Below, one piece after another: positions 8,265 through 19,223 of a DNA stretch of 64,000 nucleotides; the stretch's first letter is position 1; every line of letters starts with the position of its first letter. The notes beneath the pieces were generated by a model, which ran no database searches, had not been told where the DNA came from, and saw only the letters and a list, made by a program, of their open reading frames with translations. Origin of the DNA: Sphingomonas sanxanigenens DSM 19645 = NX02 (GTDB lineage Bacteria; Pseudomonadota; Alphaproteobacteria; Sphingomonadales; Sphingomonadaceae); contig NZ_CP006644.1 in NCBI RefSeq assembly GCF_000512205.2, positions 4,850,501-4,914,500 of the forward strand. Reading direction: 5' to 3'. The position numbers were made by a program, and so were the translations under genes.

Positions 8265-8564
8265 TCACGCGTCGTCGCGCAGGATCCGTGGCAAATCGCG
8301 TGCGCTGTGGACGACGCGCACGATCAGCACATCATCGGCCAGCACGCGATAGAGGATGACGTAGGCGCCGATGCTGAGCGATCGCAAGCCATCGCCCAGT
8401 TCTGGCCGTGCGGGGCCGCTCATCGGAAAATCTCCGAGCCGCAGAATCAACCGCCGGATCTTCCCGATAAACCGTTCGGCAGCATCGATATCATCGGCGC
8501 CGATCATCTCGAAAAGCGCGCGCAGATCCTGGTCCGCTCGCGGAGCATAAACCGGCAGGCTCAT
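8265..8564 (-). CDS. parE: ParE/RelE-family toxin
   Basis: A 99-residue protein with the ParE/RelE-superfamily fold pattern: LPVYAPRADQDLRALFEMI at the N-terminus, a central IRRLILRLGDFPMSGPARPEL and a C-terminal YVILYRVLADDVLIVRVVHSAR (underlined by the Y-R...V-R-V-H-R pattern). ParE toxins inhibit DNA gyrase, but the target here is not shown. Its ATG overlaps the antitoxin stop by 4 bp (8561-8564), the standard toxin-antitoxin arrangement. The pair sits between glnD and mutS with no mobile-element remnants beside it. Confidence 0.88.
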   Translation of the reverse strand: MSLPVYAPRADQDLRALFEMIGADDIDAAERFIGKIRRLILRLGDFPMSGPARPELGDGLRSLSIGAYVILYRVLADDVLIVRVVHSARDLPRILRDDA

Positions 8565-8848
8565 TCGCCGACTTTGTGTGCTGCCAGCCGCGCCTTGCCC
8601 CGCGCAATGATATCGTCAAACCACGCGTCGGTAACTGGCTGCGGCTCGCCGCTGTCCAACCCTTCCTGCACCAACCGACGCAGTTCCGCGATATGGGCCA
8701 AATCAGCCTCACGCTGCTGCTTCCACTGGCGCAATGCCTCGCGGATTACCTCGCTGCTGCTCGCATAATCGCCGCTGGCGACGGCCTGATCGACGTCCAT
8801 CGCCAGTTCCTCGGTCAAGGCAATGCTGATCTTGCGGACAACTCCCAT
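8561..8848 (-). CDS. parD: ParD-family antitoxin
   Basis: A 95-residue antitoxin with an N-terminal ribbon-helix-helix DNA-binding domain (about 5-45: KISIALTEELAMDVDQAV followed by SSSEVIREALRQW) and a C-terminal tail that would wrap the toxin. It is the first gene of the parDE pair and would both neutralise ParE and repress its own promoter. A strong Shine-Dalgarno sequence (AGGAGG) lies 6-7 nt before ATG 8848, and an imperfect palindrome 20 bp further upstream is a candidate operator. Confidence 0.9.
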   Translation of the reverse strand: MGVVRKISIALTEELAMDVDQAVASGDYASSSEVIREALRQWKQQREADLAHIAELRRLVQEGLDSGEPQPVTDAWFDDIIARGKARLAAHKVGE

Positions 8849-8867
8849 CGATAACCTCCTAACAATC

Positions 8868-8886
8868 GGTACGACTTGGTCATACC
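8868..8886. promoter_or_regulatory. Candidate parDE operator
   Basis: The inverted repeat GGTACGAC, a 3-bp spacer TTG, then GTCATACC matches in 7 of 8 positions. It begins 20 bp upstream of the parD start codon, between parD and the mutS stop. A ribbon-helix-helix antitoxin would be expected to bind such a site for autoregulation. Binding is inferred. Confidence 0.5.
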
Positions 8887-8893
8887 ATGGCCG

Positions 8894-11482
8894 TCATTCC
8901 GCCGCCAACGCCTTCAGCCGGTAGATCAGCTCCAGCGCCTCGCGCGGGCTGAGGGCATCGACGTCGATCGCGTCCAGCGCATCCCGCAGCGCGTCGACCT
9001 TCTCCTCCTCGGCCGCCGCGGCGGCTGCGAACAGCGGAAGTTCGTCGAGCCCAGCAGCGAGCCCGCCGGTCGCGGCGCGGCCGGCCTCCAGCTTCGCGAG
9101 CACCGATTTGGCGCGGGCGATCACCGGCGGCGGCAGGCCGGCGAGCTTGGCGACGGCGAGGCCATAGCTGCGGTCGGCAGGGCCATCGGATATCTCGTGC
9201 AGCAGCACCAGATCGCCCTTCCATTCGCGCGCGCGGACATGGTGCAATGACAGGCCGTCGAGCCGCTCGGCCAGCCGTGTGAGTTCGTGATAGTGCGTCG
9301 CGAACAGGCAGCGGCAACGGTTCGTCTCATGCACCGCCTCCACCACCGCCCAGGCGATGGCGAGGCCGTCATAGGTGCTGGTGCCGCGGCCGACCTCATC
9401 GAGGATGACCAGGCTCTGCGGCGTCGCCTGCGCGAGGATCGCGGCGGTCTCGACCATCTCGACCATGAAGGTCGACCGGCCGCGCGCGAGATTGTCCGAG
9501 GCGCCGACGCGGCTGAACAGCCGGTCCACCAGCCCCAGCCGCGCGCGCGCCGCGGGCACATAGCTGCCCGCCTGCGCCAGCACCGCGATCAGCGCGTTCT
9601 GGCGCAGGAAGGTCGATTTGCCGCCCATATTGGGGCCGGTGACGAGCCACAGCCGCCGCTCGGGCGAGAGCTTGCAGTCATTGGCGACGAAGCGGTCGCC
9701 GGCGCGCGCGAGCGACGCCTCGACGACGGGATGGCGCCCGCCCTCGATCTCGAGGCAGGGATGATCGGCGAATGCGGGCAGGCACCAGCCGCCCTCGATC
9801 GCGCGCGCGGCGAGCCCGGCGGCGACGTCGAGCCGCGCGAGCGCGTTGGCGGTGGCGGCGATCGGCGCGGCGCTCTCCATTGCCAGCGCAATCAGCGCTT
9901 CGAGATGCGCGGCCTCCGCCGCCAGCGCGTGCGCGCCGGCCTGCGTCACGCGGCTGGCGACATCGTGCAGATCGGGCGCGTTGAAACGGACGACACCGGC
10001 GAGGGTCTGGCGGTGGGTAAAGCCCGAATCCGCCGCCATCAGCGCGTCGGCATGCCGCGCCGGCACCTCGATATGATAGCCGAGCACGCCGTTGTGCTTG
10101 ATCTTGAGCGCGCCGATGCCGGTCGATTCGCGATAACGCGCCTCAAGTGCTGCGATCGCGCGACGGCCATCGCCGCCGGTCGCGCGCAGTTCGTCGAGCG
10201 CAGCGTCATAACCCTCGGCGATATAGCCGCCTTGCGCCGCGTCGATCGGCGGCGAGGGCACCAGCGCGACGGCAAGCTGGTCGATCAGCGCGCCATGGCC
10301 GTCGAGCAGCGGCAGGAGTTCGGCAAGCAGCGGCGACAGCGCCGCCGATGCGGCGAGCGCGCCACGAAGCGACCGCGCCGCGGACAATCCGTCACGCAGC
10401 TGGCCGAGGTCGCGCGGAGAGCCACGCCCCGCGGCGAGACGGCCAAGCGCCCGACCGACGTCGGGCAGCGCCCGGAGGCTGGCGCGCATCGCGTCGCGCG
10501 TCGTCTGGTCCTCGGCGAAGAAGCGCACGAGACCGAGCCGGGCGGCGATGGCGGCGCGATCGACCAGCGGCGCGGCCAGATCGGCGCCCAGCATGCGCGC
10601 GCCCGCGCCGGTGACGGTGCGATCGACGATATCGAGCAGGCTGCCCGCGCGATTGCCCTGCGCGGTGCGGGTGAGTTCCAGGCTCTCGCGCGTCGCCGCG
10701 TCGATCATCATCGTGCCGCCCGCCAGCCGCCGTTCGGGCGGCTGGAGGAAGGGCAAGGTGCCCTTGCCGGCATGGTCGAGATAGGCGAGCAACCCACCCG
10801 CCGCCGCGAGTTCGGGCCGCGAGAAGCTTCCGAAGCCGTCGAGCGTCGCGACGCCGTAGAGCGTCTTGAGCCGCGTCTCGGCGCGCGCGCTGTCGAACCC
10901 CTCGCGCGGGCGGGCGAGGCCGTCGAATCCGGAACCCTCGGCGACCACAATCTCCGCGGGGTTGAGCCGCGCCAGCTCGGCGTCGAGCGTAGCGCCCGTA
11001 ATCGCGGCCAGTTCGAACCGGCCGGTGGAGACATCGACGGCGGCAAGCCCGAGCCCGCCGGCCGCCTCGCCGATCGCGACCAGCCAGTTGGCCGCGCGCG
11101 AGTCGAGCAGTGCCTCCTCGGTCAATGTGCCGGCGGTGACGACGCGGACGACCGCGCGCGCTACCAGCGACTTGGAGCCCCGTGCCTTGGCCTCGGCAGG
11201 CGATTCCACCTGCTCGGCGATGGCGACGCGCTGCCCGGCCTTGATCAGCCGCGCGAGATAGGCCTCGGCCGAATGCGCCGGCACGCCGCACATCGGCACC
11301 GGCTGCCCGGCATGCTCGCCGCGCGCGGTAAGAGCGATGTCGAGGATCGCGGAGGCCGTGCGGGCATCGTCGAAGAACAGTTCGAAAAAGTCGCCCATCC
11401 GGTAGAACAAAAGGCAATCGGGCGCTTCGGCCTTCAACGTGAAATATTGCGCCATCATCGGCGTGGGGGCGGCATCGGTCAT
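8894..11482 (-). CDS. mutS: DNA mismatch repair protein MutS
   Basis: Mismatch-recognising ATPase, 862 residues as expected for MutS1. The N-terminal mismatch-binding motif is visible as GDFFELF at 30-36. The connector, lever and clamp regions follow, and then the C-terminal ABC-type ATPase with Walker A GPNMGGKSTFLRQ (about 613-625), Walker B and signature VILDEVGRGTSTYDG (about 690-705) and FATHYHELT. The start ATG 11482 (MTDAAPTPMMAQYF) is chosen because the frame stays open upstream to 13774 only as an antisense shadow of the malic enzyme gene. No mutL is nearby. The gene is divergent from maeB. Confidence 0.96.
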   Translation of the reverse strand: MTDAAPTPMMAQYFTLKAEAPDCLLFYRMGDFFELFFDDARTASAILDIALTARGEHAGQPVPMCGVPAHSAEAYLARLIKAGQRVAIAEQVESPAEAKARGSKSLVARAVVRVVTAGTLTEEALLDSRAANWLVAIGEAAGGLGLAAVDVSTGRFELAAITGATLDAELARLNPAEIVVAEGSGFDGLARPREGFDSARAETRLKTLYGVATLDGFGSFSRPELAAAGGLLAYLDHAGKGTLPFLQPPERRLAGGTMMIDAATRESLELTRTAQGNRAGSLLDIVDRTVTGAGARMLGADLAAPLVDRAAIAARLGLVRFFAEDQTTRDAMRASLRALPDVGRALGRLAAGRGSPRDLGQLRDGLSAARSLRGALAASAALSPLLAELLPLLDGHGALIDQLAVALVPSPPIDAAQGGYIAEGYDAALDELRATGGDGRRAIAALEARYRESTGIGALKIKHNGVLGYHIEVPARHADALMAADSGFTHRQTLAGVVRFNAPDLHDVASRVTQAGAHALAAEAAHLEALIALAMESAAPIAATANALARLDVAAGLAARAIEGGWCLPAFADHPCLEIEGGRHPVVEASLARAGDRFVANDCKLSPERRLWLVTGPNMGGKSTFLRQNALIAVLAQAGSYVPAARARLGLVDRLFSRVGASDNLARGRSTFMVEMVETAAILAQATPQSLVILDEVGRGTSTYDGLAIAWAVVEAVHETNRCRCLFATHYHELTRLAERLDGLSLHHVRAREWKGDLVLLHEISDGPADRSYGLAVAKLAGLPPPVIARAKSVLAKLEAGRAATGGLAAGLDELPLFAAAAAAEEEKVDALRDALDAIDVDALSPREALELIYRLKALAAE

Positions 11483-11626
11483 CGCGGTTCGATACACAGG
11501 GCGGCGGCCTGCGCGAAGCCCACGATGTTCCGCTACGTCAGCCGGCCGGAGATGGTTTCGATTGCCACCTTTCCCTTGCAACATCCCCGCCCTAAGGGGG
11601 AGGGCGAACAGCGGAGAGGGAAGCTG

Positions 11627-13891
11627 ATGAGCGAAGGTGCGAACGTCCAGTTCTCGGAGCGCGAGGCGCTGCTGTTCCATTCCTACGGACGGCCCGGGAA
11701 GATCGAGATCATCGCGTCCAAGCCGATGGCGACGCAGCGCGACCTGAGCCTGGCCTATTCCCCCGGCGTCGCCGTGCCGGTCCGCGCGATCGCAGCCGAC
11801 CCCGCGACCGCCTACGACTATACCGCCAAGGGCAACCTCGTCGCGGTGATCTCCAACGGCACCGCGATCCTGGGTCTCGGCAATCTCGGCGCGCTCGCGT
11901 CCAAGCCGGTCATGGAAGGCAAGGCGGTGCTGTTCAAGCGCTTCGCCGACGTCGATTCGATCGATCTCGAACTCGACACGGAGGATCCCGACGCCTTCAT
12001 CAACGCGGTGGCGCTGCTGGAGCCCAGCTTCGGCGGCATCAACCTGGAAGATATCAAGGCGCCCGAATGCTTCATCATCGAGCAGGCGCTGAAGGAGCGG
12101 ATGAACATTCCGGTCATGCATGACGACCAGCATGGTACCGCTATCATAACCGCCGCCGGCCTGATCAACGCCTGCCACATCACCGGACGCGACCTGAAGG
12201 ACGTGCGGGTGGTGGTCAACGGCGCGGGCGCCGCGGCGATCGCCTGCACCGCGCTGATCAAGGCGATGGGCGTGCCGCACGACAATGTGCTGATGTGCGA
12301 CCGCCAGGGCGTGATTTACCAGGGCCGCCAGGAAAACATGGACCAGTGGAAGTCCGCGCATGCGGCCAAGACCGACCGGCGCTCGCTGGCCGAGGCGATG
12401 GTCGATGCCGACATCTTCCTGGGCCTGTCCGCGGCGGGCGCGCTCAAGCCCGAGCTGGTGAAGACGATGGCCAAGCGGCCGATCATCTTCGCGATGGCCA
12501 ATCCCGATCCGGAGATCACCCCGCCCGAGGCGAAGGCCGCGCGCCCCGACGTGATCATCGCCACCGGCCGTTCTGACTATCCCAACCAGGTGAACAACGT
12601 CCTCGGCTTCCCCTTCATCTTCCGCGGCGCGCTCGACGTGCGCGCGACGGCGATCAACGAGGAGATGAAGATCGCCGCTGCCAACGCGATCGCCGGGCTG
12701 GCGCGCGAGGCGGTGCCCGAAGAGGTGGCGCAGGCCTATGGCGGCCGCACCCACAGCTTCGGCGTCGACTATATCATCCCCGCCCCGTTCGATCCGCGGC
12801 TGATGGAGGTGGTGCCCGCCGCCGTCGCGCAGGCGGCGATGGACAGTGGCGTCGCCACCAAGCCGATCCTCGACATGGGTGCCTATCGCAACGCGCTGCG
12901 CGGCCGGCTCAACCCGACCACCTCGGTGCTGACGCTCGCCTACGAAGGCGCGCGCGCGCATCCCAAGCGCGTGCTGTTCGCCGAGGGCGAGGAAGAAGTG
13001 GTGCTGCGCGCGGCGATCCAGTTCCGCGACGGCGGCTATGGCACGCCGGTGCTGGTCGGCCGCGACGAGGTCTATGACCGGCTGAAGGCGCTGGGCGTCG
13101 ACGATCCGCACAGCTTCGAGTTGCACAACAGCCGCATCTCGCCGCTGGTGCCGAAGATGGTGGAGCTGCTCTACGAGCGGCTGCAGCGCCGCGGCTACCT
13201 CAAGCGCGAGGTCGAGCGGATGGTCAACCAGGATCGCAACCTGTTCGGCTCGCTGTTGCTGAAGATGGGCGAAGCCGACGCGATGATCACCGGCGTGACC
13301 CGGCCCTATGCGCAGTCGATGCGCGAGATCCGCCGCGTGCTCGATCCGATCGAGGGCCAGACGCCGTTCGGCATCCACATCCTTGTCGGCCAGAGCCATA
13401 CCGTGTTCATGGCCGACACGACGGTCAACGAGCGCCCCTCCGCCGCCTGCCTGGCGGACATCGCCGAGGGCACCGCCGCGGTCGCCCGCAAGATGGGCCA
13501 CGAACCGCGCGTCGCCTTCCTCAGCTATTCCACCTTCGGCAACCCGCCGGGCAACTGGCTGGAGAGCATCCGCGAGGCGGTGGCAATCCTCGATGCGCGC
13601 GGCGTTTCGTTCGAGTTCGAGGGCGAGATGGCGCCCGACGTCGCGCTCAATCCGAAGCTGATGGCGAACTACCCGTTCTGCCGCCTTTCCGGGCCCGCCA
13701 ACGTGCTGGTGATGCCGGGCCTCCAGTCCGCCAACATCTCCGCCAAGCTGCTGCGCGAACTGGGCGGCGATCATGTCATCGGGCCGATGCTGATCGGCAT
13801 GGAGAAGTCGGTGCAGGTCGCGACGATGGCGTCGACCGCATCCGAACTGGTGACGCTCGCGGTGCTCGCTGCCGGCGGCATCGCCCGCTGA
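11627..13891 (+). CDS. maeB: NADP-dependent malic enzyme with phosphotransacetylase-like domain
   Basis: Oxidatively decarboxylates malate to pyruvate, linking the TCA cycle to NADPH and gluconeogenic supply. The 754 residues are the length of the bacterial hybrid (MaeB) class. Residues 1-about 420 are the malic enzyme part, with [12 protein letters not shown], the catalytic segment MHDDQHGTA (about 163) and the nucleotide-binding [12 protein letters not shown] (about 195). Residues about 430-754 resemble phosphate acetyltransferase; in characterised homologues this domain is regulatory and binds acetyl-CoA. ATG 11627 (MSEGANVQF) is chosen; the frame is open far upstream only by overlap with mutS. 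Confidence 0.95.
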   Translation: MSEGANVQFSEREALLFHSYGRPGKIEIIASKPMATQRDLSLAYSPGVAVPVRAIAADPATAYDYTAKGNLVAVISNGTAILGLGNLGALASKPVMEGKAVLFKRFADVDSIDLELDTEDPDAFINAVALLEPSFGGINLEDIKAPECFIIEQALKERMNIPVMHDDQHGTAIITAAGLINACHITGRDLKDVRVVVNGAGAAAIACTALIKAMGVPHDNVLMCDRQGVIYQGRQENMDQWKSAHAAKTDRRSLAEAMVDADIFLGLSAAGALKPELVKTMAKRPIIFAMANPDPEITPPEAKAARPDVIIATGRSDYPNQVNNVLGFPFIFRGALDVRATAINEEMKIAAANAIAGLAREAVPEEVAQAYGGRTHSFGVDYIIPAPFDPRLMEVVPAAVAQAAMDSGVATKPILDMGAYRNALRGRLNPTTSVLTLAYEGARAHPKRVLFAEGEEEVVLRAAIQFRDGGYGTPVLVGRDEVYDRLKALGVDDPHSFELHNSRISPLVPKMVELLYERLQRRGYLKREVERMVNQDRNLFGSLLLKMGEADAMITGVTRPYAQSMREIRRVLDPIEGQTPFGIHILVGQSHTVFMADTTVNERPSAACLADIAEGTAAVARKMGHEPRVAFLSYSTFGNPPGNWLESIREAVAILDARGVSFEFEGEMAPDVALNPKLMANYPFCRLSGPANVLVMPGLQSANISAKLLRELGGDHVIGPMLIGMEKSVQVATMASTASELVTLAVLAAGGIAR

Positions 13892-13898
13892 TCGCGAT

Positions 13899-13926
13899 GC
13901 TCCCCTCCCGCATGCGGGAGGGGAGC
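13899..13926. terminator. Perfect GC palindrome between convergent genes
   Basis: The arms GCTCCCCTCCCGCA and TGCGGGAGGGGAGC are exact reverse complements with no spacer, lying between the convergent maeB and VOC genes. It is the second member of the CCCCTCCC palindrome family in the window. No T-run follows, so terminator function is inferred from position. Confidence 0.6.
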
Positions 13927-13932
13927 GGGCCG

Positions 13933-14355
13933 CTACGCCGCGAACGGATCGTAGCTGCCGAAATTCCAGACATTGCCCTCGGTATCGAGCGCGTCATAGG
14001 CGCGCCCCGGATAGCCGGCATTGTCGTATGGCGCGCGGATGATCCGGGCGCCGGCGGCGGCCGCGCGGGCGGCATGAGCATCGGGATCGTCGATCACCGC
14101 GCAGACGCACATCGTGATGCCGCCGGCCTCGGCCGGCGTCTTCCAGTTGTAGAGCTTCGCCGATTCGCTGCCGTTATCGGCGCTGCCGAGCATGATCATG
14201 TTGCCGTCGAGCGTCAGCTGGGCGTGGTGGATGATCGAGGGATCGGCATCGTCGGCATAGACGGCATGCCGCTCGAAGCCGAAGGCATCGCACAGGAAGG
14301 CGATGGCAGCGGGCGCATCCGCGTAGCGCAGGCAGGGAATCAGGGCGTGGTGCAT
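13933..14355 (-). CDS. VOC-superfamily (glyoxalase-like/PhnB-like) protein
   Basis: A 140-residue single-domain protein of the vicinal oxygen chelate superfamily. It begins MHHALIPCLRYADAPAAIAF and contains the paired beta-alpha-beta pattern, with LTLDGNMIMLGSADN mid-way and the end segment AYDALDTEGNVWNFGSYDP typical of PhnB/YdcA-type members (the E before GN..W is a common metal-site position). No specific substrate can be assigned. ATG 14355 is preferred to the ATG at 14385 because GGGAGAG lies 5-6 nt upstream and homology to the family starts there. Confidence 0.82.
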   Translation of the reverse strand: MHHALIPCLRYADAPAAIAFLCDAFGFERHAVYADDADPSIIHHAQLTLDGNMIMLGSADNGSESAKLYNWKTPAEAGGITMCVCAVIDDPDAHAARAAAAGARIIRAPYDNAGYPGRAYDALDTEGNVWNFGSYDPFAA

Positions 14356-14434
14356 TGTGGCTCTCCCGAACTGAAGCATTGCCACGAAGCCTAGCGACGC
14401 GCCGCCGGCCGGTCTTGCACCGATGGAAGATCAG

Positions 14435-15133
14435 CTATCGCGCACGCCATAGCCGTGCGGCAGCAGCCGTCGGCGCAGTTCGCCCGGTCGTCTCGCGAAA
14501 GCGGCGCGCGAAATGCTGGCGGCTGAGGTCGAGCTCGGCGGCCAGGGCGGCGACCGGCGGCGGCGATGCGCTCGCCAACCGGCGTTCGGCGTGGAGCATG
14601 GCCGCGTCCGGGGCTGGCGCCTCGGCCAGCCGCTGGATGATCGCCCGTTCGAGCAGCGCGAAACGGAACTGCGCGTCCGCGGTCTCGCCCAGCCGCTGGC
14701 ACAGGCTGCGGATACCGGGGCCGAGCACCGCCTCCAGATCGACGCAGCGGTTGAGCAGATGCTCCAGCGGCATGCCGAGCAGGCGCGACAGCGTGGCGCG
14801 GGTGAGGAACACGTGCACCCCGGCCTGCGTGCCGGTGGAGCGGGAGATCGCCGTGGCCGTGTGAATGCCCGCCACGAACCCTTCGCCGGGGCCCAGCCGC
14901 AGCACGTCCCCCCGCCCGTCGCAAAGCTCGAGCACGTCGCCGAGATTGACGATCAGCACCACCGCGGTGGAGGCGAGTTCGCGCCGCGCGGTGAAGGATG
15001 CGGTGCGTTCCCAATAGCTGGCATAGCCGCGCACGGCGCCGGCCAGCGCGGTACCCGGCGTGGCGCGCACCACGCCCCACGCGTCGATACCGTCGTCATG
15101 CCGGTTCCGTGCGACGATGCGAGGCGAATCCAT
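14435..15133 (-). CDS. AraC-family transcriptional regulator, C-terminally truncated
   Basis: A 232-residue protein with an N-terminal cupin-like sensor region and a C-terminal first helix-turn-helix (PPVAALAAELDLSRQHFARR, about 192-211, followed by FRETTG). In intact AraC regulators this is followed by the P-x-x-x-x-R-x-x-R linker helix and a second HTH of some 45 residues. Here the frame continues as RTAPTAAAARLWRAR and stops. Neither other frame through 14391-14434 restores a family-like sequence, so the second HTH seems lost rather than merely frameshifted. It may be a pseudogene or a non-DNA-binding derivative. The neighbouring VOC gene is a possible former target. Confidence 0.72.
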   Translation of the reverse strand: MDSPRIVARNRHDDGIDAWGVVRATPGTALAGAVRGYASYWERTASFTARRELASTAVVLIVNLGDVLELCDGRGDVLRLGPGEGFVAGIHTATAISRSTGTQAGVHVFLTRATLSRLLGMPLEHLLNRCVDLEAVLGPGIRSLCQRLGETADAQFRFALLERAIIQRLAEAPAPDAAMLHAERRLASASPPPVAALAAELDLSRQHFARRFRETTGRTAPTAAAARLWRAR

Positions 15134-15181
15134 CGGTTCTGGAGCCTAGCCCCCTCGGCCCGGCTGGGCTAGGTCATCGCC

Positions 15182-15949
15182 ATGGTCAGCGACAGCGATA
15201 TCCAACTTGCCCGACGACTCGCCGACGCCGCCGGCGCCGCGATCCGCCCCTTTTTCCGCCAGCGTTTCGAGATCGAGACCAAGGGAGACAATTCGCCGGT
15301 TACCGAGGCCGATCGCGCCGCCGAGGCGGCGATTCGCGCGCTGCTCGCCACCGAACGGCCCGCCGACGGCGTGATCGGTGAGGAATATGGCATCGATCGC
15401 GGCGATGCGGAGCGGGTGTGGGTGCTCGATCCGATCGACGGCACCCGCGCCTTCATCGGTGGCCGGCCGATCTTCGGCACGCTCATCGCGCTGCTGGAGG
15501 CCGGGCGCCCGGTGCTGGGCGTGATCGACCAGCCGATCAGCGGCGAGCGGTGGCTGGGCGCCACCGGCCACCCGACCCTCTTCCAGGGCGCCCCTGCGAG
15601 GACGCGGCGCTGCCCGGTCATCCCCTCCGCGCTGTTCGCCACGACCGCGCCCTGGCTGTTCGACGAGATCGGCGGCCACTGGTTCGAAACGCTGCGGATG
15701 CGCTGCCGCGACACCTTGCTGGGCGGCGACTGCTACAATTACGGGCTGCTCGCCTCGGGCCATATCGACCTTGTCGTCGAGCAGGGGCTGAAGCTCTACG
15801 ACTTCGCGGCGCTGGTGCCGGTGGTCGAGGGCGCCGGCGGCCGGATGTGCGACTGGCAGGGCCGCGCGCTCGGCGACGGCAGCGACGGACGGGTGATCGC
15901 GGTGGGAGATCCCGCGCTCGCCGATGCGGTGCTCACACTGTTCGGTTGA
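15182..15949 (+). CDS. hisN: Inositol-monophosphatase-family phosphatase, HisN-type histidinol-phosphatase
   Basis: A 255-residue magnesium-dependent phosphatase. The metal-binding signature is complete: VTEADRAAEAAIR (about 40-52), GEEYG (about 66-70), VWVLDPIDGTRAFIGGRP (about 79-96) and the C-terminal KLYDFAALVPVVEGAGG (about 203-219). The sequence PIDGTRAFI.GRPIFGTLIAL is characteristic of the HisN subgroup that hydrolyses histidinol phosphate in actinobacteria and alphaproteobacteria; an inositol-phosphatase or CysQ-like role is less likely but not excluded. It is divergent from the truncated AraC gene. Confidence 0.8.
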   Translation: MVSDSDIQLARRLADAAGAAIRPFFRQRFEIETKGDNSPVTEADRAAEAAIRALLATERPADGVIGEEYGIDRGDAERVWVLDPIDGTRAFIGGRPIFGTLIALLEAGRPVLGVIDQPISGERWLGATGHPTLFQGAPARTRRCPVIPSALFATTAPWLFDEIGGHWFETLRMRCRDTLLGGDCYNYGLLASGHIDLVVEQGLKLYDFAALVPVVEGAGGRMCDWQGRALGDGSDGRVIAVGDPALADAVLTLFG

Positions 15950-16026
15950 TCGCACGTGCCGATTAGGGAATTGCGTCGCAGCGGCATCGGCAATATTCGG
16001 GATATGACTCGCTGCCCTGCGGCCAG

Positions 16027-17073
16027 ATGAAGACAGGGGAGAAGGGGGGTTCTTCGCAGCGCATGGCGGCATCCGATCCGTATATCACAGCGATCATTGC
16101 CGGCCGCGATATCCGCTTCTCGATCGAACGGCTGAGCGTCTGTCGGATCGGCCGCAGCCCGCATTCGACGATCATCCTCGACGATCAGGTCGCTTCGCGC
16201 GAGCATGCGATGATCCGCCGCGACGCCACCGGCCATTGCGTCGTTTCCGACAGCGGCAGCCGCAACGGCACCTTGCTCAACGGCCGCCAGCTGACCACGC
16301 CCACGCGCCTGTCCGATCAGGACATCATCCGCATCGGCAACCAGGAATTGCTGTTCAACCAGCCCGAGCCCGCGACGACGGTGGCGGATTTCGATTCGCC
16401 GCTGCCGACGATGGTCCATCTCGCCAACAGCCTGATCAGCGTGATGGTGGCGGACATGCGCAACTATACCGTGCTGTCGCGCGAACTGGGTGAACAGCGG
16501 ATTTCGGCGCTGATGAGCGAGATCTTCCGCGAGATCGGCGCCGTGCTGTTCCGCAACAAGAGCTGGTCGCAGAAATATATCGGCGATGCGGTGATGGCGG
16601 TTTGGCTGCATCCCGGCGCATCGGTGATGCCGGAGGAGCTGGCGGTGGTGATCGATACGATCGCGCAGATCAACCTGATCATCGAGCCGATGCAGCAGCG
16701 CTTCTCGCTGCCGCGGCCGCTGGCGTTCGGCGCCGCGATCAACACCGGCTATGCCCAGATCGGCAATATGGGCAGCACCGCCATCGCCGACTTCACCGCG
16801 CTGGGCGATACCGTGAACAAGGCGTTCCGCCTCGAATCCGCGTGCAAGGAACTGGGTTGCGAGATCGTCGTCGGCAAATCGGCGCTCGACATGCTCAAGA
16901 CGCCGATCCCCGACCATATGCGCCCGCCGATGACGCATGTGTCGATCAAGGGCTATGACGCGCCGGAGACCGTCTATCGGCTGATGTTCCGCGATCTGCC
17001 ACGGCTGGCGACGCTGGTGATGACGAGCCGCGACGGCAGCGGCCCGACGACGCGAGACAATACAGCGCTCTGA
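16027..17073 (+). CDS. FHA domain - class III adenylate/guanylate cyclase fusion
   Basis: A 348-residue predicted cytoplasmic protein. Residues about 20-115 form an FHA domain (IGRSPHSTIILDDQVASREH, then SDSGSRNGTLLNGR), which binds phosphothreonine peptides. Residues about 130-310 form a class III cyclase catalytic domain: VMVADMRNYTVLSREL with the first metal Asp, KYIGDAVMAVW with the second, and ALGDTVNKAFRLE with the transition-state Asn/Arg pair. Key residues look intact, so it should make cAMP or cGMP. The start at 16027 has no clear SD; an in-frame ATG at 16063 lies 14 nt after a GA-rich tract and would leave the FHA domain intact. It precedes the TPP riboswitch and is not obviously co-regulated. 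Confidence 0.85.
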   Translation: MKTGEKGGSSQRMAASDPYITAIIAGRDIRFSIERLSVCRIGRSPHSTIILDDQVASREHAMIRRDATGHCVVSDSGSRNGTLLNGRQLTTPTRLSDQDIIRIGNQELLFNQPEPATTVADFDSPLPTMVHLANSLISVMVADMRNYTVLSRELGEQRISALMSEIFREIGAVLFRNKSWSQKYIGDAVMAVWLHPGASVMPEELAVVIDTIAQINLIIEPMQQRFSLPRPLAFGAAINTGYAQIGNMGSTAIADFTALGDTVNKAFRLESACKELGCEIVVGKSALDMLKTPIPDHMRPPMTHVSIKGYDAPETVYRLMFRDLPRLATLVMTSRDGSGPTTRDNTAL

Positions 17074-17120
17074 ACGCCTGTCTGGGGGCTAGCCACGCCG
17101 GCGATAAGCCCATACAACCG

Positions 17121-19100
<1,980 letters not shown>

Positions 19101-19112
19101 CAGACGTCTCGA

Positions 19113-19144
19113 GCCCTCTCCCTTTTGTGGGAGAGGGCTTTTTT
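19113..19144 (+). terminator. Intrinsic terminator of thiC
   Basis: A 10-bp perfect stem GCCCTCTCCC / GGGAGAGGGC with loop TTTTGT is followed by six T residues (19139-19144), 12 nt after the thiC stop. Confidence 0.9.
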
Positions 19145-19223
19145 CCGTGCCGGCAGTTTGCGCTTTACGCCCGAGCCAAAGCCCCCGAGACATGAAGCCG
19201 GCCTTTGGGCAGGGGGGAATGAA

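Noticed and set aside
11483-13774. N-terminal extension of mutS across the malic enzyme gene
   Set aside because: The extension is antisense to maeB. MutS homology starts at MTDAAPTPMMAQYF, and the length from there is normal.
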